From positions 62,001 through 126,000 of the forward strand of contig NZ_FNWO01000005.1 of the NCBI RefSeq assembly GCF_900108475.1: 64,000 nucleotides of DNA. The letters run 5' to 3'. A program made the translations under genes and the position numbers. Below the pieces are notes generated by a model. The model was not told the origin of the DNA, made no database searches, and saw nothing but the letters and a program-made list of their open reading frames with translations. Shown piece by piece: positions 45,819-53,653 of the stretch. The number at the start of each line of letters is the position of its first letter. Positions within the stretch are counted from its first letter, which is position 1. This stretch comes from Magnetospirillum fulvum (GTDB lineage: Bacteria; Pseudomonadota; Alphaproteobacteria; Rhodospirillales; Magnetospirillaceae).

Positions 45819-46676
45819 CTATAGACCGGAATAGACGGTTTTCCAGGTGATGAGGCGGCGTTCGATCTCCTTCAGCAGAATGTCGAGCAGCTTGCCCATC
45901 GCCCCGATCGTGATCATTCCCACCAGCACCTGATCGGTCTGGGCCAGTTGGCGGGCATCCATGATCAGGTAGCCGATCCCGCTGGACGCGGCGATCAGCT
46001 CGGCGGCGACGACGCACATCCACGCCACCATCAGTCCGACCCGCAGCCCCGTCATAATCGCCGGCAGCGCGCCGGGCAGCACCACCTGGGCGATGAAGCG
46101 AGCCCGGCTGACTTCGAGAATCCGGGCCAGTTCGACGTGGCGATGGTCGGTCTGGCGGATTCCGTCGATGGTGTTGACCAGGATCGGGAACACCGCGCCG
46201 AGAAAGATAATGTAGATCTTGCCGCCCTCGCCGATGCCGAACCACAAGATCGCGAGCGGAATCCAGGCGATCGGCGGGATCGGCTTCAGGAGCTGGATGG
46301 TCAGGTCGGTGGCCCGGTCAAGCTGCCGCGACAGGCCGATGCCGACCCCCAGCACCAGCCCGATTCCGGCGGCGATAGCGAAGCCTTCCAGCACCCGGAG
46401 CAGACTGATCCCCAGATGACGGAACAGATCGCCGCTGAGGGTTAAGGCGACGAACGCCTGGGCGACCTTGGTCGGCGGCGGCAGCAGGATCGGGCGGATC
46501 AGTCCGGCCTCGAACAGCCCTTGCCAAATTGCGATCAGCACCAGCGGCAGGGCGAGGTAAAGCCCGGTCCGGCGCAGCGTGGCGGCAAGGCGGATGGGGA
46601 GGCCCCGGAACGGGCCTCCCTCCGTGCGCGCGGTGCCGAGGCCGGTGCGCGCGGCCAGATCAAGCGTCTCGCTCAC
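45819..46676 (-). CDS. ABC transporter permease, SsuC/TauC family
   Basis: The 285-residue protein has about six transmembrane helices (first at residues ~35-55, ALPLVLIAIWQGLFEAGLI) and the EAA-type loop LARILEVSRARFIAQVVLPGA that docks the ATPase. Its start overlaps the binding-protein stop by 4 bases (ATGA), so the transporter genes are translationally coupled. Confidence 0.92.
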   Translation of the reverse strand: MSETLDLAARTGLGTARTEGGPFRGLPIRLAATLRRTGLYLALPLVLIAIWQGLFEAGLIRPILLPPPTKVAQAFVALTLSGDLFRHLGISLLRVLEGFAIAAGIGLVLGVGIGLSRQLDRATDLTIQLLKPIPPIAWIPLAILWFGIGEGGKIYIIFLGAVFPILVNTIDGIRQTDHRHVELARILEVSRARFIAQVVLPGALPAIMTGLRVGLMVAWMCVVAAELIAASSGIGYLIMDARQLAQTDQVLVGMITIGAMGKLLDILLKEIERRLITWKTVYSGL

Positions 46677-47641
46677 TTGGTCGCCCCATCGCCAATCAGC
46701 GAGCGGTCCAGCCAGGGCTCGATATCGACCGGGGCTTTGATCAGGCCGATCGAGCGGGAATAGGCTTCGGACTTCTTCAGTTCGTTGATGTCGTCTTCGC
46801 GGATGACCGGATTGAAATCAAGCTTGCCGAACACCTGGACCAGCAATTCGGGAGCAAGGTTGGTGTCGGACGAAATCAGCGCGGCGGCCTCTTTCGGATT
46901 GGTGCGGATATACTCGGCACCACGGGCATAGGCGCGCAGAACCGCCTTGGCCTGATCGGTCTTGGCCTTGACGAACTCGGTCGAGGCGACGATCACCAGC
47001 AGGCCCTTCTTCAGCCCGGTGCCGTCGGCCAGAACCTGGATCGCCTTCTGGCTTTCGAAGCGGGAAATCACCGGCTCCCACACCGCGCCCGCATCAATGG
47101 TTCCGGCGATGATCGCCGGGGCGATGTCGGCGTTGGGCAGATTGACCAGTTCGATGTCGGAGAAGGTCAGACCGCCGCTTTCCAGCACCAGGGCGAGCAG
47201 ATGCTGGGCGAACGAGCCCTTGGTCACCGCGACCTTCTTGCCTTTGAGGTCCTTGGCGGCGTGCAGCGGCGATCCGGCGGCAACCACCACGGCTAGACTC
47301 TTCGGCCCGCTGGCGCTGATGCCGACCACTTTGGTGTCGATGCCGACCGACTTGGCGATCAGGGCCGGGGTATCGCCCAGGAAGCCGAAATCCTGCTGCC
47401 CCGCCGCGAAGGATTCGTTGATCGGCGGACCGGCGGCGAACGAGCTCCATTTCAGCTCGATCCCCGGCTTGACCTTGTTCAGTTCCTCTTCGATCCAATG
47501 CTTGTGCTTGGCGACGAAGATCGGCGAGTAGCACGGGATCGGCTGGGTGGCGAAGCGGACTTCGTCGGCGGCGCGGGCGTCACCGGCAAGGCCAAGGCCG
47601 GTCAGCACCGCCAGCGCGGTGAGGAAGCGGGTGAAGGTCAC
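46673..47641 (-). CDS. ABC transporter substrate-binding protein, SsuA/NMT1-like
   Basis: The 322-residue protein has a Sec signal peptide (FLTALAVLTGLGLAGDARA) and a type-II periplasmic fold: VRFATQPIPCYSPIFVAKHK, LKWSSFAAGPPINESFAAGQ, then FLGDTPALIAK, DLKGKKVAVTKGSFAQHLL, and NLPNADIAPAIIAGTIDAGAVWEP. This is the aliphatic sulfonate/NMT1 type. The ligand is not known. AGGAGATCC precedes its start codon. The short upstream region has a CTAG-containing palindrome shared with the cluster's first promoter region (see 47678-47695). Confidence 0.9.
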   Translation of the reverse strand: MTFTRFLTALAVLTGLGLAGDARAADEVRFATQPIPCYSPIFVAKHKHWIEEELNKVKPGIELKWSSFAAGPPINESFAAGQQDFGFLGDTPALIAKSVGIDTKVVGISASGPKSLAVVVAAGSPLHAAKDLKGKKVAVTKGSFAQHLLALVLESGGLTFSDIELVNLPNADIAPAIIAGTIDAGAVWEPVISRFESQKAIQVLADGTGLKKGLLVIVASTEFVKAKTDQAKAVLRAYARGAEYIRTNPKEAAALISSDTNLAPELLVQVFGKLDFNPVIREDDINELKKSEAYSRSIGLIKAPVDIEPWLDRSLIGDGATK

Positions 47642-47677
47642 GGCGGATCTCCTCGAAAGTGGGAATGGATATATATC

Positions 47678-47695
47678 TATAATCTACTAGATTAA
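47678..47695. promoter_or_regulatory. AATCT-ACT-AGATT palindrome upstream of the transporter genes
   Basis: AATCTACTAGATT (47681-47693) is a perfect 5+5 inverted repeat in an AT-rich patch, 40-52 bp before the binding-protein start codon and overlapping the 3' end of the MFS gene. Its core TACTAGAT also appears upstream of the first radical-SAM gene (52098-52113). Confidence 0.4.
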
Positions 47696-48954
47696 TGCAA
47701 CACGTTTGACGCCGGCTCGGGCGGGCGACAGCGGGGGGTAAAGACCGGACGGTCGGAGATCGCGGCATGGAGGATCGCGGCGATCAACCCCAGCGCCCCG
47801 GCCGCGGCCCAGACCGATTGATAAGACCCGGTCAGATCGAAGGCCCACCCACCCGCCCAGACCCCGAGGAACGAACCGAGCTGATGCGACAGAAAGGCGG
47901 TGCCGAACAGCAGGCCAAGATCGCGGGGGCCAAACAAGTGGGCGATCAGGGCGCTGGTCAACGGCACGGTGGCCAGCCAGGTGAATCCGGTCAGCGCCGA
48001 AAAGCCGATCAGACTGGCTTCGGACAGCGGCACCGCCAGGAAGCCCGCCACCGCGATCGCCCGCAGTCCGTACAGAATCGCCAGCAACCGAGGGAGCGAA
48101 TAACGGCTGCCGAGGCTGCCGCAGATCCAGCACCCGGCGACGTTGAACAGCCCCATCAGCGCCAGGGCGTTGGCCCCGGCCCCCGGCGGCATCCCGCACA
48201 GGCTGAGATGGCCGGGCAGATGGATGCTGATGAAGGCGAGTTGGAAACCGCAGGCGAAAAAGCCGATCACCACCAGCCGGTAGGCTCCGCTCTTCCAGGC
48301 CGCAGCCAGTGGGGCGTACACCGAATCGGTCGTGGGCGCGGAGAGGGGGGCCGCGTCGGCGGGGCGGCGTTCGGTCAGGAGCAGGGCCAGCGGAGCCATC
48401 GCCAGGGTGATCGCTGCCAGCGCGACCAGCGCGACGGTTACCCCCTGCCCCTCGATCAGCACCCCACCCAGCGGCGGCAGGATCACCTGTCCGAGCGATC
48501 CTCCGGCAATCGCCAGCCCCATCGCCAGGGATCGGCGGTCGGCCGGGACCGCGCGGCCGACCAGGGCTAGCACGACCGGGAAACTGGCGGCGCTGAGGCC
48601 CAGCCCGACCGCCAGCCCCGCCCCCAGCATCGCCGCGGCGGGATCGCTTCCCCCGGCGGTCAGCAGCAATCCTCCGGCATAAAACAAGCTGCCTGCGACG
48701 ATCACCGGGCGGGCTCCGTGGCGGTCGGCCAGTCCGCCCACCAGCGGCTGGACCAGCCCCCACAGCAGATTGTGCACCGCGAGGGCCAACGAGAAGGTCG
48801 AGACCGGCCAGTGATGCAGCATGGACAGCGGCAGGACGAACACCCCCAGGGTGGCGCGCACCCCGATCGAGATCGCCATCACTGCCGCCCCCGCCGCAAC
48901 GATCGTCAGCGCGGCGGGGGTGAACGAGGGCGACGCGGACGGGTCAGGCGGCAT
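47692..48954 (-). CDS. Major facilitator superfamily transporter
   Basis: The 420-residue protein has 12 predicted transmembrane helices and the MFS loop 2-3 motif GGLADRHGARPVIVAG. It resembles oxalate/formate antiporter-like and monocarboxylate-type carriers (similar to NarK-unrelated DHA families), but the substrate cannot be told. Its start lies 11 bp inside the upstream B12-radical-SAM gene, showing it belongs to the same operon. It could export the product made by the radical-SAM enzymes. Confidence 0.88.
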   Translation of the reverse strand: MPPDPSASPSFTPAALTIVAAGAAVMAISIGVRATLGVFVLPLSMLHHWPVSTFSLALAVHNLLWGLVQPLVGGLADRHGARPVIVAGSLFYAGGLLLTAGGSDPAAAMLGAGLAVGLGLSAASFPVVLALVGRAVPADRRSLAMGLAIAGGSLGQVILPPLGGVLIEGQGVTVALVALAAITLAMAPLALLLTERRPADAAPLSAPTTDSVYAPLAAAWKSGAYRLVVIGFFACGFQLAFISIHLPGHLSLCGMPPGAGANALALMGLFNVAGCWICGSLGSRYSLPRLLAILYGLRAIAVAGFLAVPLSEASLIGFSALTGFTWLATVPLTSALIAHLFGPRDLGLLFGTAFLSHQLGSFLGVWAGGWAFDLTGSYQSVWAAAGALGLIAAILHAAISDRPVFTPRCRPPEPASNVLH

Positions 48955-50305
48955 TCTGGCGGTGGGTGAAATGGTCGTTGATCTCGGCGTAAAGCTGCTT
49001 CAGCCGATCGGGCGGAATGGCGCAGATTCCGTCATAGGCCTCGGTGAAATGAACGCGGGTGTGGTCCAGGGCGAAGGGACGGATGCGGCCTTCATCGATC
49101 AGTTCCTGATAAAGCTGCGAGCCGGGCAAGGGGCTGTAGATGCTCCAACTCCAACGGTCCAACTCGATCTGACGAGCCAGGTCGAAGGTCTGGCGGACGT
49201 CGTCCTCGTCCTCGCCGGGGATGCCGATCATGAAGAAGCCGAACACTTTGGCGTGACGGCGGGCCAGGGCGACCTTGTCCTTGATCTGCTCGACAGTGAT
49301 CTGCTTGTTCAGCCGTTTCAGGCTTTTGGGCGAGCCGGACTCGATGCCGAGGTCGATCTGGGTCAACCCCGCCGCCTTCATCATCGCCAGTTCGTCGTCT
49401 TTCAGCAGGTTGATCCGGGTCAGCGCCTGCCACTCCACCCCCACCTTGCGCTCGATCATCTGGCGGCAGAACTCGCGGGTCCAGGCCGGGCGCAGGTTGA
49501 AAATGCTGTCCTTGAACCAGATTCCTTCGATTCCATAGGTATCGCGCAGGTGGATCACCTGATCGACCACCTTGGTCGGGGATTGAAAGCGCCAGGTCCG
49601 CCCCATCGTCTGCTGAACCGCGCAAAAGCTGCACGAATAGGGGCACCCGCGCGAGACGATCATCGAGATGCCGCGAATGCCGCGCAGCACGGAATTGTGC
49701 TCGATATATTGTTCGACCGGAAAGGCGGCATAATCGGCAGCGGGCAGGCGGTCGAGATCGACGATCAGCGGAGCCCGCCCCGCGATCACCGTTCCGCCCT
49801 CGCCGCGAAAGCACAGGCCCGGCACCTCGGAAAGCAATCCGCCCCGGCCCGACAACACGTCAAGCAGGGCGGGAAATGCTTCCTCGCCCTCGCCCCGGAT
49901 CACGTAATCGACGCTGGGATGGGCGATCACGCTCTCGGGGTCGAGGGTGGGGTGAACTCCGCCCAGAACGGTGCGGGCGGTGGGCAGGACTGCCTTGGTC
50001 AGATCGGCAACCCGCAACGCCTCGGGCAGGGTCGGGGTCATCGCGGTAATGCCGACCACGTCGGGCGTCTCGGCTGCCAAGATCGTCGCCAGCGCTTCGG
50101 AATCCATCATCAGACCCTGCATGTCGAGCAAGATCACCTGATGTCCCAGGCTTTTGACGGTGGCGGTCAGGTAGGCCAGTCCCAGCGGCGGCTCGAACGG
50201 AGCGACGTACAGATTGCCGCCCCTGATCCAGTCGACATAATCGGTGAAGCGGTTGCGAAAGGCGTTGCCGTCGAAAAAAGCGGGGTTGATCAGCAAGATC
50301 TTCAT
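48944..50305 (-). CDS. B12-binding-domain radical SAM protein
   Basis: The 453-residue protein has an N-terminal cobalamin-binding-type Rossmann domain (KILLINPAFFDG, GLAYLTATVKSLGHQVILLD, DVVGITAMTPT, VLGGVHPTLDPE) and a radical-SAM core with the 4Fe-4S motif CPYSCSFC (about residues 224-231). Then follow the Elp3-like IDLGIESGSPKSLKRLNK and FFMIGIPGEDEDD. The cobalamin-binding loop DxHxxG is not obvious, so B12 binding is uncertain. Such enzymes methylate unactivated carbons or make ring contractions. It sits between the FMN-barrel gene (18 bp upstream) and MFS gene. Confidence 0.9.
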   Translation of the reverse strand: MKILLINPAFFDGNAFRNRFTDYVDWIRGGNLYVAPFEPPLGLAYLTATVKSLGHQVILLDMQGLMMDSEALATILAAETPDVVGITAMTPTLPEALRVADLTKAVLPTARTVLGGVHPTLDPESVIAHPSVDYVIRGEGEEAFPALLDVLSGRGGLLSEVPGLCFRGEGGTVIAGRAPLIVDLDRLPAADYAAFPVEQYIEHNSVLRGIRGISMIVSRGCPYSCSFCAVQQTMGRTWRFQSPTKVVDQVIHLRDTYGIEGIWFKDSIFNLRPAWTREFCRQMIERKVGVEWQALTRINLLKDDELAMMKAAGLTQIDLGIESGSPKSLKRLNKQITVEQIKDKVALARRHAKVFGFFMIGIPGEDEDDVRQTFDLARQIELDRWSWSIYSPLPGSQLYQELIDEGRIRPFALDHTRVHFTEAYDGICAIPPDRLKQLYAEINDHFTHRQNAA

Positions 50306-50323
50306 CGCCGCGTTCCTTTCGGA

Positions 50324-50788
50324 TCAGACCGCCAGACGGTCGAGATGGATGAAGGCCGGATGGAGCGCGTCCTCGACCTCCTTGCGGGCGCCGAAACTCT
50401 GATCGATCACCGCCTCGGGCTCGATCTCCCACACCGCCGCCAGATCGATGTCGCCGTGGCGGGCGCGCACCTCCTGATAATGCTTCAGGAACAGCGGCCC
50501 GGTGATGTGGGTCTTGACCGGCTGTCCCTTGATCTGGACCGAACGGCCGTCGGGCGCGGACAGCAGGATGGCGACGCGGCCGCCGAACCACAGGGCGCGC
50601 AGCAGGTTGCGGTTGGACGAGGAGGATTCCAGCAGTTCAAGCGAGTGAATCCGCCCGTTCTCGCCGAGATGAAGCGAGTGCTTGACGACGGCATGGGGGC
50701 GGCCCTGCGCGTCGGTGGTGGCGAGGACCTTCACGGTCAGGGAATCGGCGAGGAGGTCGCGGACTTCCGCAGTCAGAATCTCGGTCAT
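50324..50788 (-). CDS. FMN-binding split-barrel protein (pyridoxamine-phosphate-oxidase-like)
   Basis: The 154-residue protein has the split-barrel pattern of the PPOX-like superfamily: VKVLATTDAQGRPHAVVKHS, IHSLELLESSSSNRNLLRAL, RVAILLSAPDGRSVQIKGQP. Members bind FMN, F420 or haem and act as oxidoreductases or FMN reservoirs. Between two radical-SAM genes (22 and 18 bp gaps), it could reduce an intermediate or supply electrons. The exact function is unknown. Confidence 0.82.
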   Translation of the reverse strand: MTEILTAEVRDLLADSLTVKVLATTDAQGRPHAVVKHSLHLGENGRIHSLELLESSSSNRNLLRALWFGGRVAILLSAPDGRSVQIKGQPVKTHITGPLFLKHYQEVRARHGDIDLAAVWEIEPEAVIDQSFGARKEVEDALHPAFIHLDRLAV

Positions 50789-50810
50789 GGTGTTCTGGGC
50801 TCCGGGGAGG

Positions 50811-52067
50811 CTATTGCAGGCGGGCGAGGTCGGAATCCGGGTGATTGCCGCAACGGCGGTAATCGTCGAAATCGACCGTCAGGCCATGGCGGGCGCGGAT
50901 GTCCTGAAGCCCCTGGGCGAGGCGGATGTAGTAATCGAGCGACGGGGCTTTCTGATCGCGGAAATCCGATCCGGGACGGGGAACCCAGACGATGTAGACG
51001 GTGGTGACGCCGCGCTCGGCCAGCCACTCGGCCTCGGCCAGCGTCGCGGCCAGGGCGTCGGTCTCGGAGGTGAAGCCGTGGGGCCGGGCCAGTTCGACCC
51101 CGCCGACCAGCCCGGTGCCGACATTGCCGCGACCGAAGATGTCGACGGCGCGGACCAGCCGGTTCTTCCATTCCTGATAGCCGACCTGACGCGCCTTGCC
51201 GGGGCAGACCCAGTTGAAGATGTCCTCGTTCAGCACTTCAAGGTCGCTGGTATAGCTGGACAGCCCGGTTTCCTCGTACAGCCGGGCGAGCTGGCGTTCG
51301 TTGAAGGCCGAGCCGATCAACTGGCTGGGGAATTTGCGGGTCTTGAACAGGGTGCCGATCGATTGCAGCAGTTCGATATAGAACTCGACTTCCTGATCGA
51401 AGATTTCCTTGCCCTTGGTCACCGACCCCGCGGTGAAGCAGAAGTTGGTGAAGCGGCCGGGTTCCTTGATCGCCTCGGCGATGGTCTCGCGGACGTCTTC
51501 GGGACGAAGCCGGGTCGGAACCCCCATCTCAGTCCGTTGTTGCTTGGTGTGGGTGACGATGTCGCAGAACCGGCAGCCCTCGTTATCGGCCCAGAAATAG
51601 CAATAACTCGACTGGAAGACGTTCAGCCGCTGCGGCCGGGCGGTAACCAGCAGGCTCATCTTGATCCCGCTTGAGGTGGTCTTGTCGTAGAAGGCGGGCT
51701 TGGGCCACAACTCGACCTCCTCGACCTCGGTTCCGTCATCGAGCAGAACGAACCGCCCGTCGCGGTGATCGACGATATAGGGGTCCTGCTCCAGCGGGGT
51801 GGGATCGACCAGGATGGTGGTGCCGTCGCGCAGCAGCAGCGATTCCGGCAGCGGTTTGATCTCGCCGTCGCGCGATCCGAAGATATAAGGGCTGCGCAGT
51901 TGATGAATCGCCGGGTCCAGCGCCGCTTCGGCCTGGAGGGTGTAATGGACCCCGCGCCGCTGCACGTCGATCTTGCGGGCGATCAGGCGGGGGAAGCCCG
52001 GATGGTTCGCCACCACATCGTCGAACGGGGCTTCGGTACGGAAACGGTCCTTCAATAGGGCAACCAC
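50811..52067 (-). CDS. Radical SAM-like protein with atypical cysteine motif
   Basis: The 418-residue protein has a TIM-barrel-like pattern (NFCFTAGSVTKGKEIFDQEV, SYTSDLEVLNEDIF, GTGLVGGVELARPHGF) and a cysteine cluster SSYCYFWADNEGCRFCDI (about residues 155-172). In it the spacing C-x8-C-x2-C differs from the classical CxxxCxxC. This spacing occurs in some radical-SAM subgroups. The first 140 residues are an uncharacterised extension. It is the first gene of the seven-gene cluster and is divergent from a Crp/Fnr regulator. I cannot name its reaction. Confidence 0.78.
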   Translation of the reverse strand: MVALLKDRFRTEAPFDDVVANHPGFPRLIARKIDVQRRGVHYTLQAEAALDPAIHQLRSPYIFGSRDGEIKPLPESLLLRDGTTILVDPTPLEQDPYIVDHRDGRFVLLDDGTEVEEVELWPKPAFYDKTTSSGIKMSLLVTARPQRLNVFQSSYCYFWADNEGCRFCDIVTHTKQQRTEMGVPTRLRPEDVRETIAEAIKEPGRFTNFCFTAGSVTKGKEIFDQEVEFYIELLQSIGTLFKTRKFPSQLIGSAFNERQLARLYEETGLSSYTSDLEVLNEDIFNWVCPGKARQVGYQEWKNRLVRAVDIFGRGNVGTGLVGGVELARPHGFTSETDALAATLAEAEWLAERGVTTVYIVWVPRPGSDFRDQKAPSLDYYIRLAQGLQDIRARHGLTVDFDDYRRCGNHPDSDLARLQ

Positions 52068-52097
52068 GGCTTCATCCTCCGGACAGGTTCAAGCCAC

Positions 52098-52139
52098 TTA
52101 TCTAGTAATCTTATTCTTTTCATGATAGCAATTAATTGC
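52098..52139. promoter_or_regulatory. Divergent promoter region with two palindromic patches
   Basis: TTATCTAGTAATCTTA (52098-52113) shares the core ATCTAGTA (its complement TACTAGAT) with the site at 47681-47693. GCAATTAATTGC (52128-52139) is a perfect 12-bp palindrome. The region lies between the radical-SAM gene (starts 52067, leftwards) and the Crp/Fnr gene (starts 52257, rightwards), so either could be the regulator's operator. Neither matches the classical FNR or CRP consensus. Confidence 0.4.
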
Positions 52140-52256
52140 CCTGGATTGCCGGGTAGCCCGTCCGCCCTTCCTTTCTGTGCTCCGAGACCACCGATGCCCC
52201 TCCCCTCGCCGCTTCCCAGCGCTTTCCTGTCGCCGTCGCTGCACCTCAGCGAGGAT

Positions 52257-52928
52257 ATGGCCGCCACCGACGGTTCGAATCTGCTGGCGGCTCTCAGCGA
52301 GGAGGAATTGGCCGGGCTGCGCGCGGTGTCCGGCACCCGTCGCATTCCCGCCGGGTCGCTGGTGTTCCGCCAGGGCGACCATCACGAGGGGATCTTCATC
52401 ATCCTGAGCGGGCGGGTGCGGATCTTCTACACCGGCCCGGTCGGTCGCGAGATCACCCTGGCCTATTGGTCCCCCGGCAATTTCATCGGCGGACCAGAGA
52501 TGTTCGGCGGCAGCCAGCATATGTGGTCGGGGATCGCGATCCGGCAGACCGAGGTGATGGCGGTGCGCGGGACCGATCTGCGCCGCCTGATCGAGCGCTC
52601 GTCCCGCCTGGGGCTGGCGATGGTCGATGCGATGGTCCACAAGGGCAAGTGCATGTCGGCTCTGATCCACATGCTGGGGACGCGCTCTGCGTCGGAACGG
52701 CTGGCCCGTCTGCTGGTGCTGATGGGGGAAATGGACGGTCGGCGACACGAAGGCGGCATCGCGATCGGCCGCTCGCTGACCCAGGAGGATCTGGCCCGGA
52801 TGGTCGGATCGACCCGGCAATGGGTCGGCTCGACCCTCGACAAATTCCGCCGTACCGGGTTGGTCGAGGTCACGCCCAACCGCATCCTGATCCGCGACGA
52901 AGTCGGATTGCGTCACTTCACCCAGTGA
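52257..52928 (+). CDS. Crp/Fnr-family transcriptional regulator
   Basis: The 223-residue protein has an N-terminal cyclic-nucleotide-binding-type barrel (RIPAGSLVFRQGDHHEGIFI, LSGRVRIFY, SPGNFIGGPEMFGG) and a C-terminal helix-turn-helix (IGRSLTQEDLARMVGSTRQW). It lacks the N-terminal cysteines of FNR, so it is not an iron-sulfur oxygen sensor; the effector is unknown. Earlier in-frame ATGs (52122, 52194) have no ribosome site, whereas GCGAGGAT precedes 52257. Its divergent position suggests that it controls the radical-SAM/transporter cluster. Confidence 0.87.
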   Translation: MAATDGSNLLAALSEEELAGLRAVSGTRRIPAGSLVFRQGDHHEGIFIILSGRVRIFYTGPVGREITLAYWSPGNFIGGPEMFGGSQHMWSGIAIRQTEVMAVRGTDLRRLIERSSRLGLAMVDAMVHKGKCMSALIHMLGTRSASERLARLLVLMGEMDGRRHEGGIAIGRSLTQEDLARMVGSTRQWVGSTLDKFRRTGLVEVTPNRILIRDEVGLRHFTQ

Positions 52929-53020
52929 CCGGGTCGTGCTCTCTCGCCGTGACGTGACAGATTCCAGGGCAGACGCTCCGTCAAAGGGCTTGGCCCTGAC
53001 GTCGCACGTGCGGAAACGTA

Positions 53021-53055
53021 AAAGCCCCGCACCAGGGTGTGGCGTGCGGGGCTTT
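53021..53055 (+). terminator. Hairpin terminator after the Crp/Fnr gene
   Basis: AAAGCCCCGCAC (53021-53032) pairs perfectly with GTGCGGGGCTTT (53044-53055) around an 11-base loop. It lies 93 bp after the Crp/Fnr stop; the T-run is short, but the form matches the other terminators in this window. Confidence 0.75.
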
Positions 53056-53209
53056 GGACTTTGGATCGATCCGATCTTGGGGCGGGGAGTTCAAGTCCGC
53101 CGGTCAATCGGGTGGTCATACCTGTCTGGACAAGAGGATGATGCCCCCGCCGGGGTTACGGCAGGATGGCGGGCGGATGATATTTCTGTAATGGTTCAAA
53201 GGTGGTGTG

Positions 53210-53339
53210 TCAGTCTGGAGACTCGTCCGGCCCGGGCAGCAGGTTCCAGGCTCTGACCGCGATAGAGGCGGTCTCGACCATCCGCTGGGGGGCGTGATGG
53301 GCATAGCGGGCGGTGGTGGAGAGTTGGCTGTGGCCGAGG
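53210..53339 (-). pseudogene. C-terminal remnant of a tyrosine recombinase (integrase)
   Basis: The minus strand encodes LGHSQLSTTARYAHHAPQRM followed by VETASIAVRAW and a stop at 53210. LGHSQ...T...YAH is the conserved tail of phage-type tyrosine recombinases, with the catalytic His/Trp position and the Tyr of RYAH. Upstream of LGHS the frame is no longer integrase-like, and the rest of the enzyme is missing. This is the scar of a lost integrative element next to the defence operon. Confidence 0.75.
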
Positions 53340-53366
53340 ATCACGCCTCCCAGCGGATGGTCGGAA

Positions 53367-53470
53367 CCGGGCCGCGGTTTTGCCGCCTGCCCCACAAGCT
53401 GGTCCGTTATAGGGCTGCGGACGTCAACGCGTTCGTGGCTGATCGGGTGGTGCCCAGCACCGCCCAGTAG
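53367..53470 (+). pseudogene. Remnant of an excisionase/AlpA-type DNA-binding protein
   Basis: The plus strand reads GTGPRFCRLPHKLVRYRAAD and continues VNAFVADRV to a stop at 53468-53470. The pattern GPRF-RL...VRYR-DV-AF is the C-terminal half of small excisionase/MerR-like HTH proteins carried by integrative elements. The N-terminal half is replaced by inverted integrase-derived sequence, so the gene is broken. Confidence 0.55.
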
Positions 53471-53480
53471 GGTGAATCAC

Positions 53481-53519
53481 GATACCGGGACCGTGGGAAC
53501 CCGTTCCCGGTATCAATTT
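53481..53519. promoter_or_regulatory. Palindrome/hairpin before the defence operon
   Basis: GATACCGGGA (53481-53490) and TCCCGGTATC (53505-53514) form a perfect 10-bp stem followed by AATTTTG, as in a terminator. Nested inside is GGGAAC-CC-GTTCCC (53495-53508), which is itself a perfect palindrome. It could end transcription of the scar region or be an operator. Confidence 0.45.
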
Positions 53520-53594
53520 TGATCGGCACCGTTTCCAGCCCAAATTCTTGATTTTTGCTTCCTGCCCTTTGGGTCATCTAATCGGATTGCTGCT

Positions 53595-53623
53595 TTGGCA
53601 GGAGGGGGCAATTCCGCTACCCT
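53595..53623 (+). promoter_or_regulatory. Candidate promoter of the defence operon
   Basis: TTGGCA (53595-53600) and TACCCT (53618-53623) are 17 bases apart, 31 bp before the start codon at 53654. The -35 is good and the -10 poor. Confidence 0.35.
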
Positions 53624-53653
53624 AATTCCCTTCTTGGTGGGGGGGTGGGAATC

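Noticed and set aside
48821-51007. A plus-strand open frame of 728 codons opposite the MFS and radical-SAM genes
   Set aside because: Antisense to three well-supported genes; composition typical of GC-rich shadow frames.
53083-53107. tRNA-like T arm (GGCGG...GTTCAAG...CCGCC) suggesting an attachment site
   Set aside because: The loop is 11 bases rather than 7, and no acceptor, D or anticodon arms lie in place; not a tRNA or a defensible att core.
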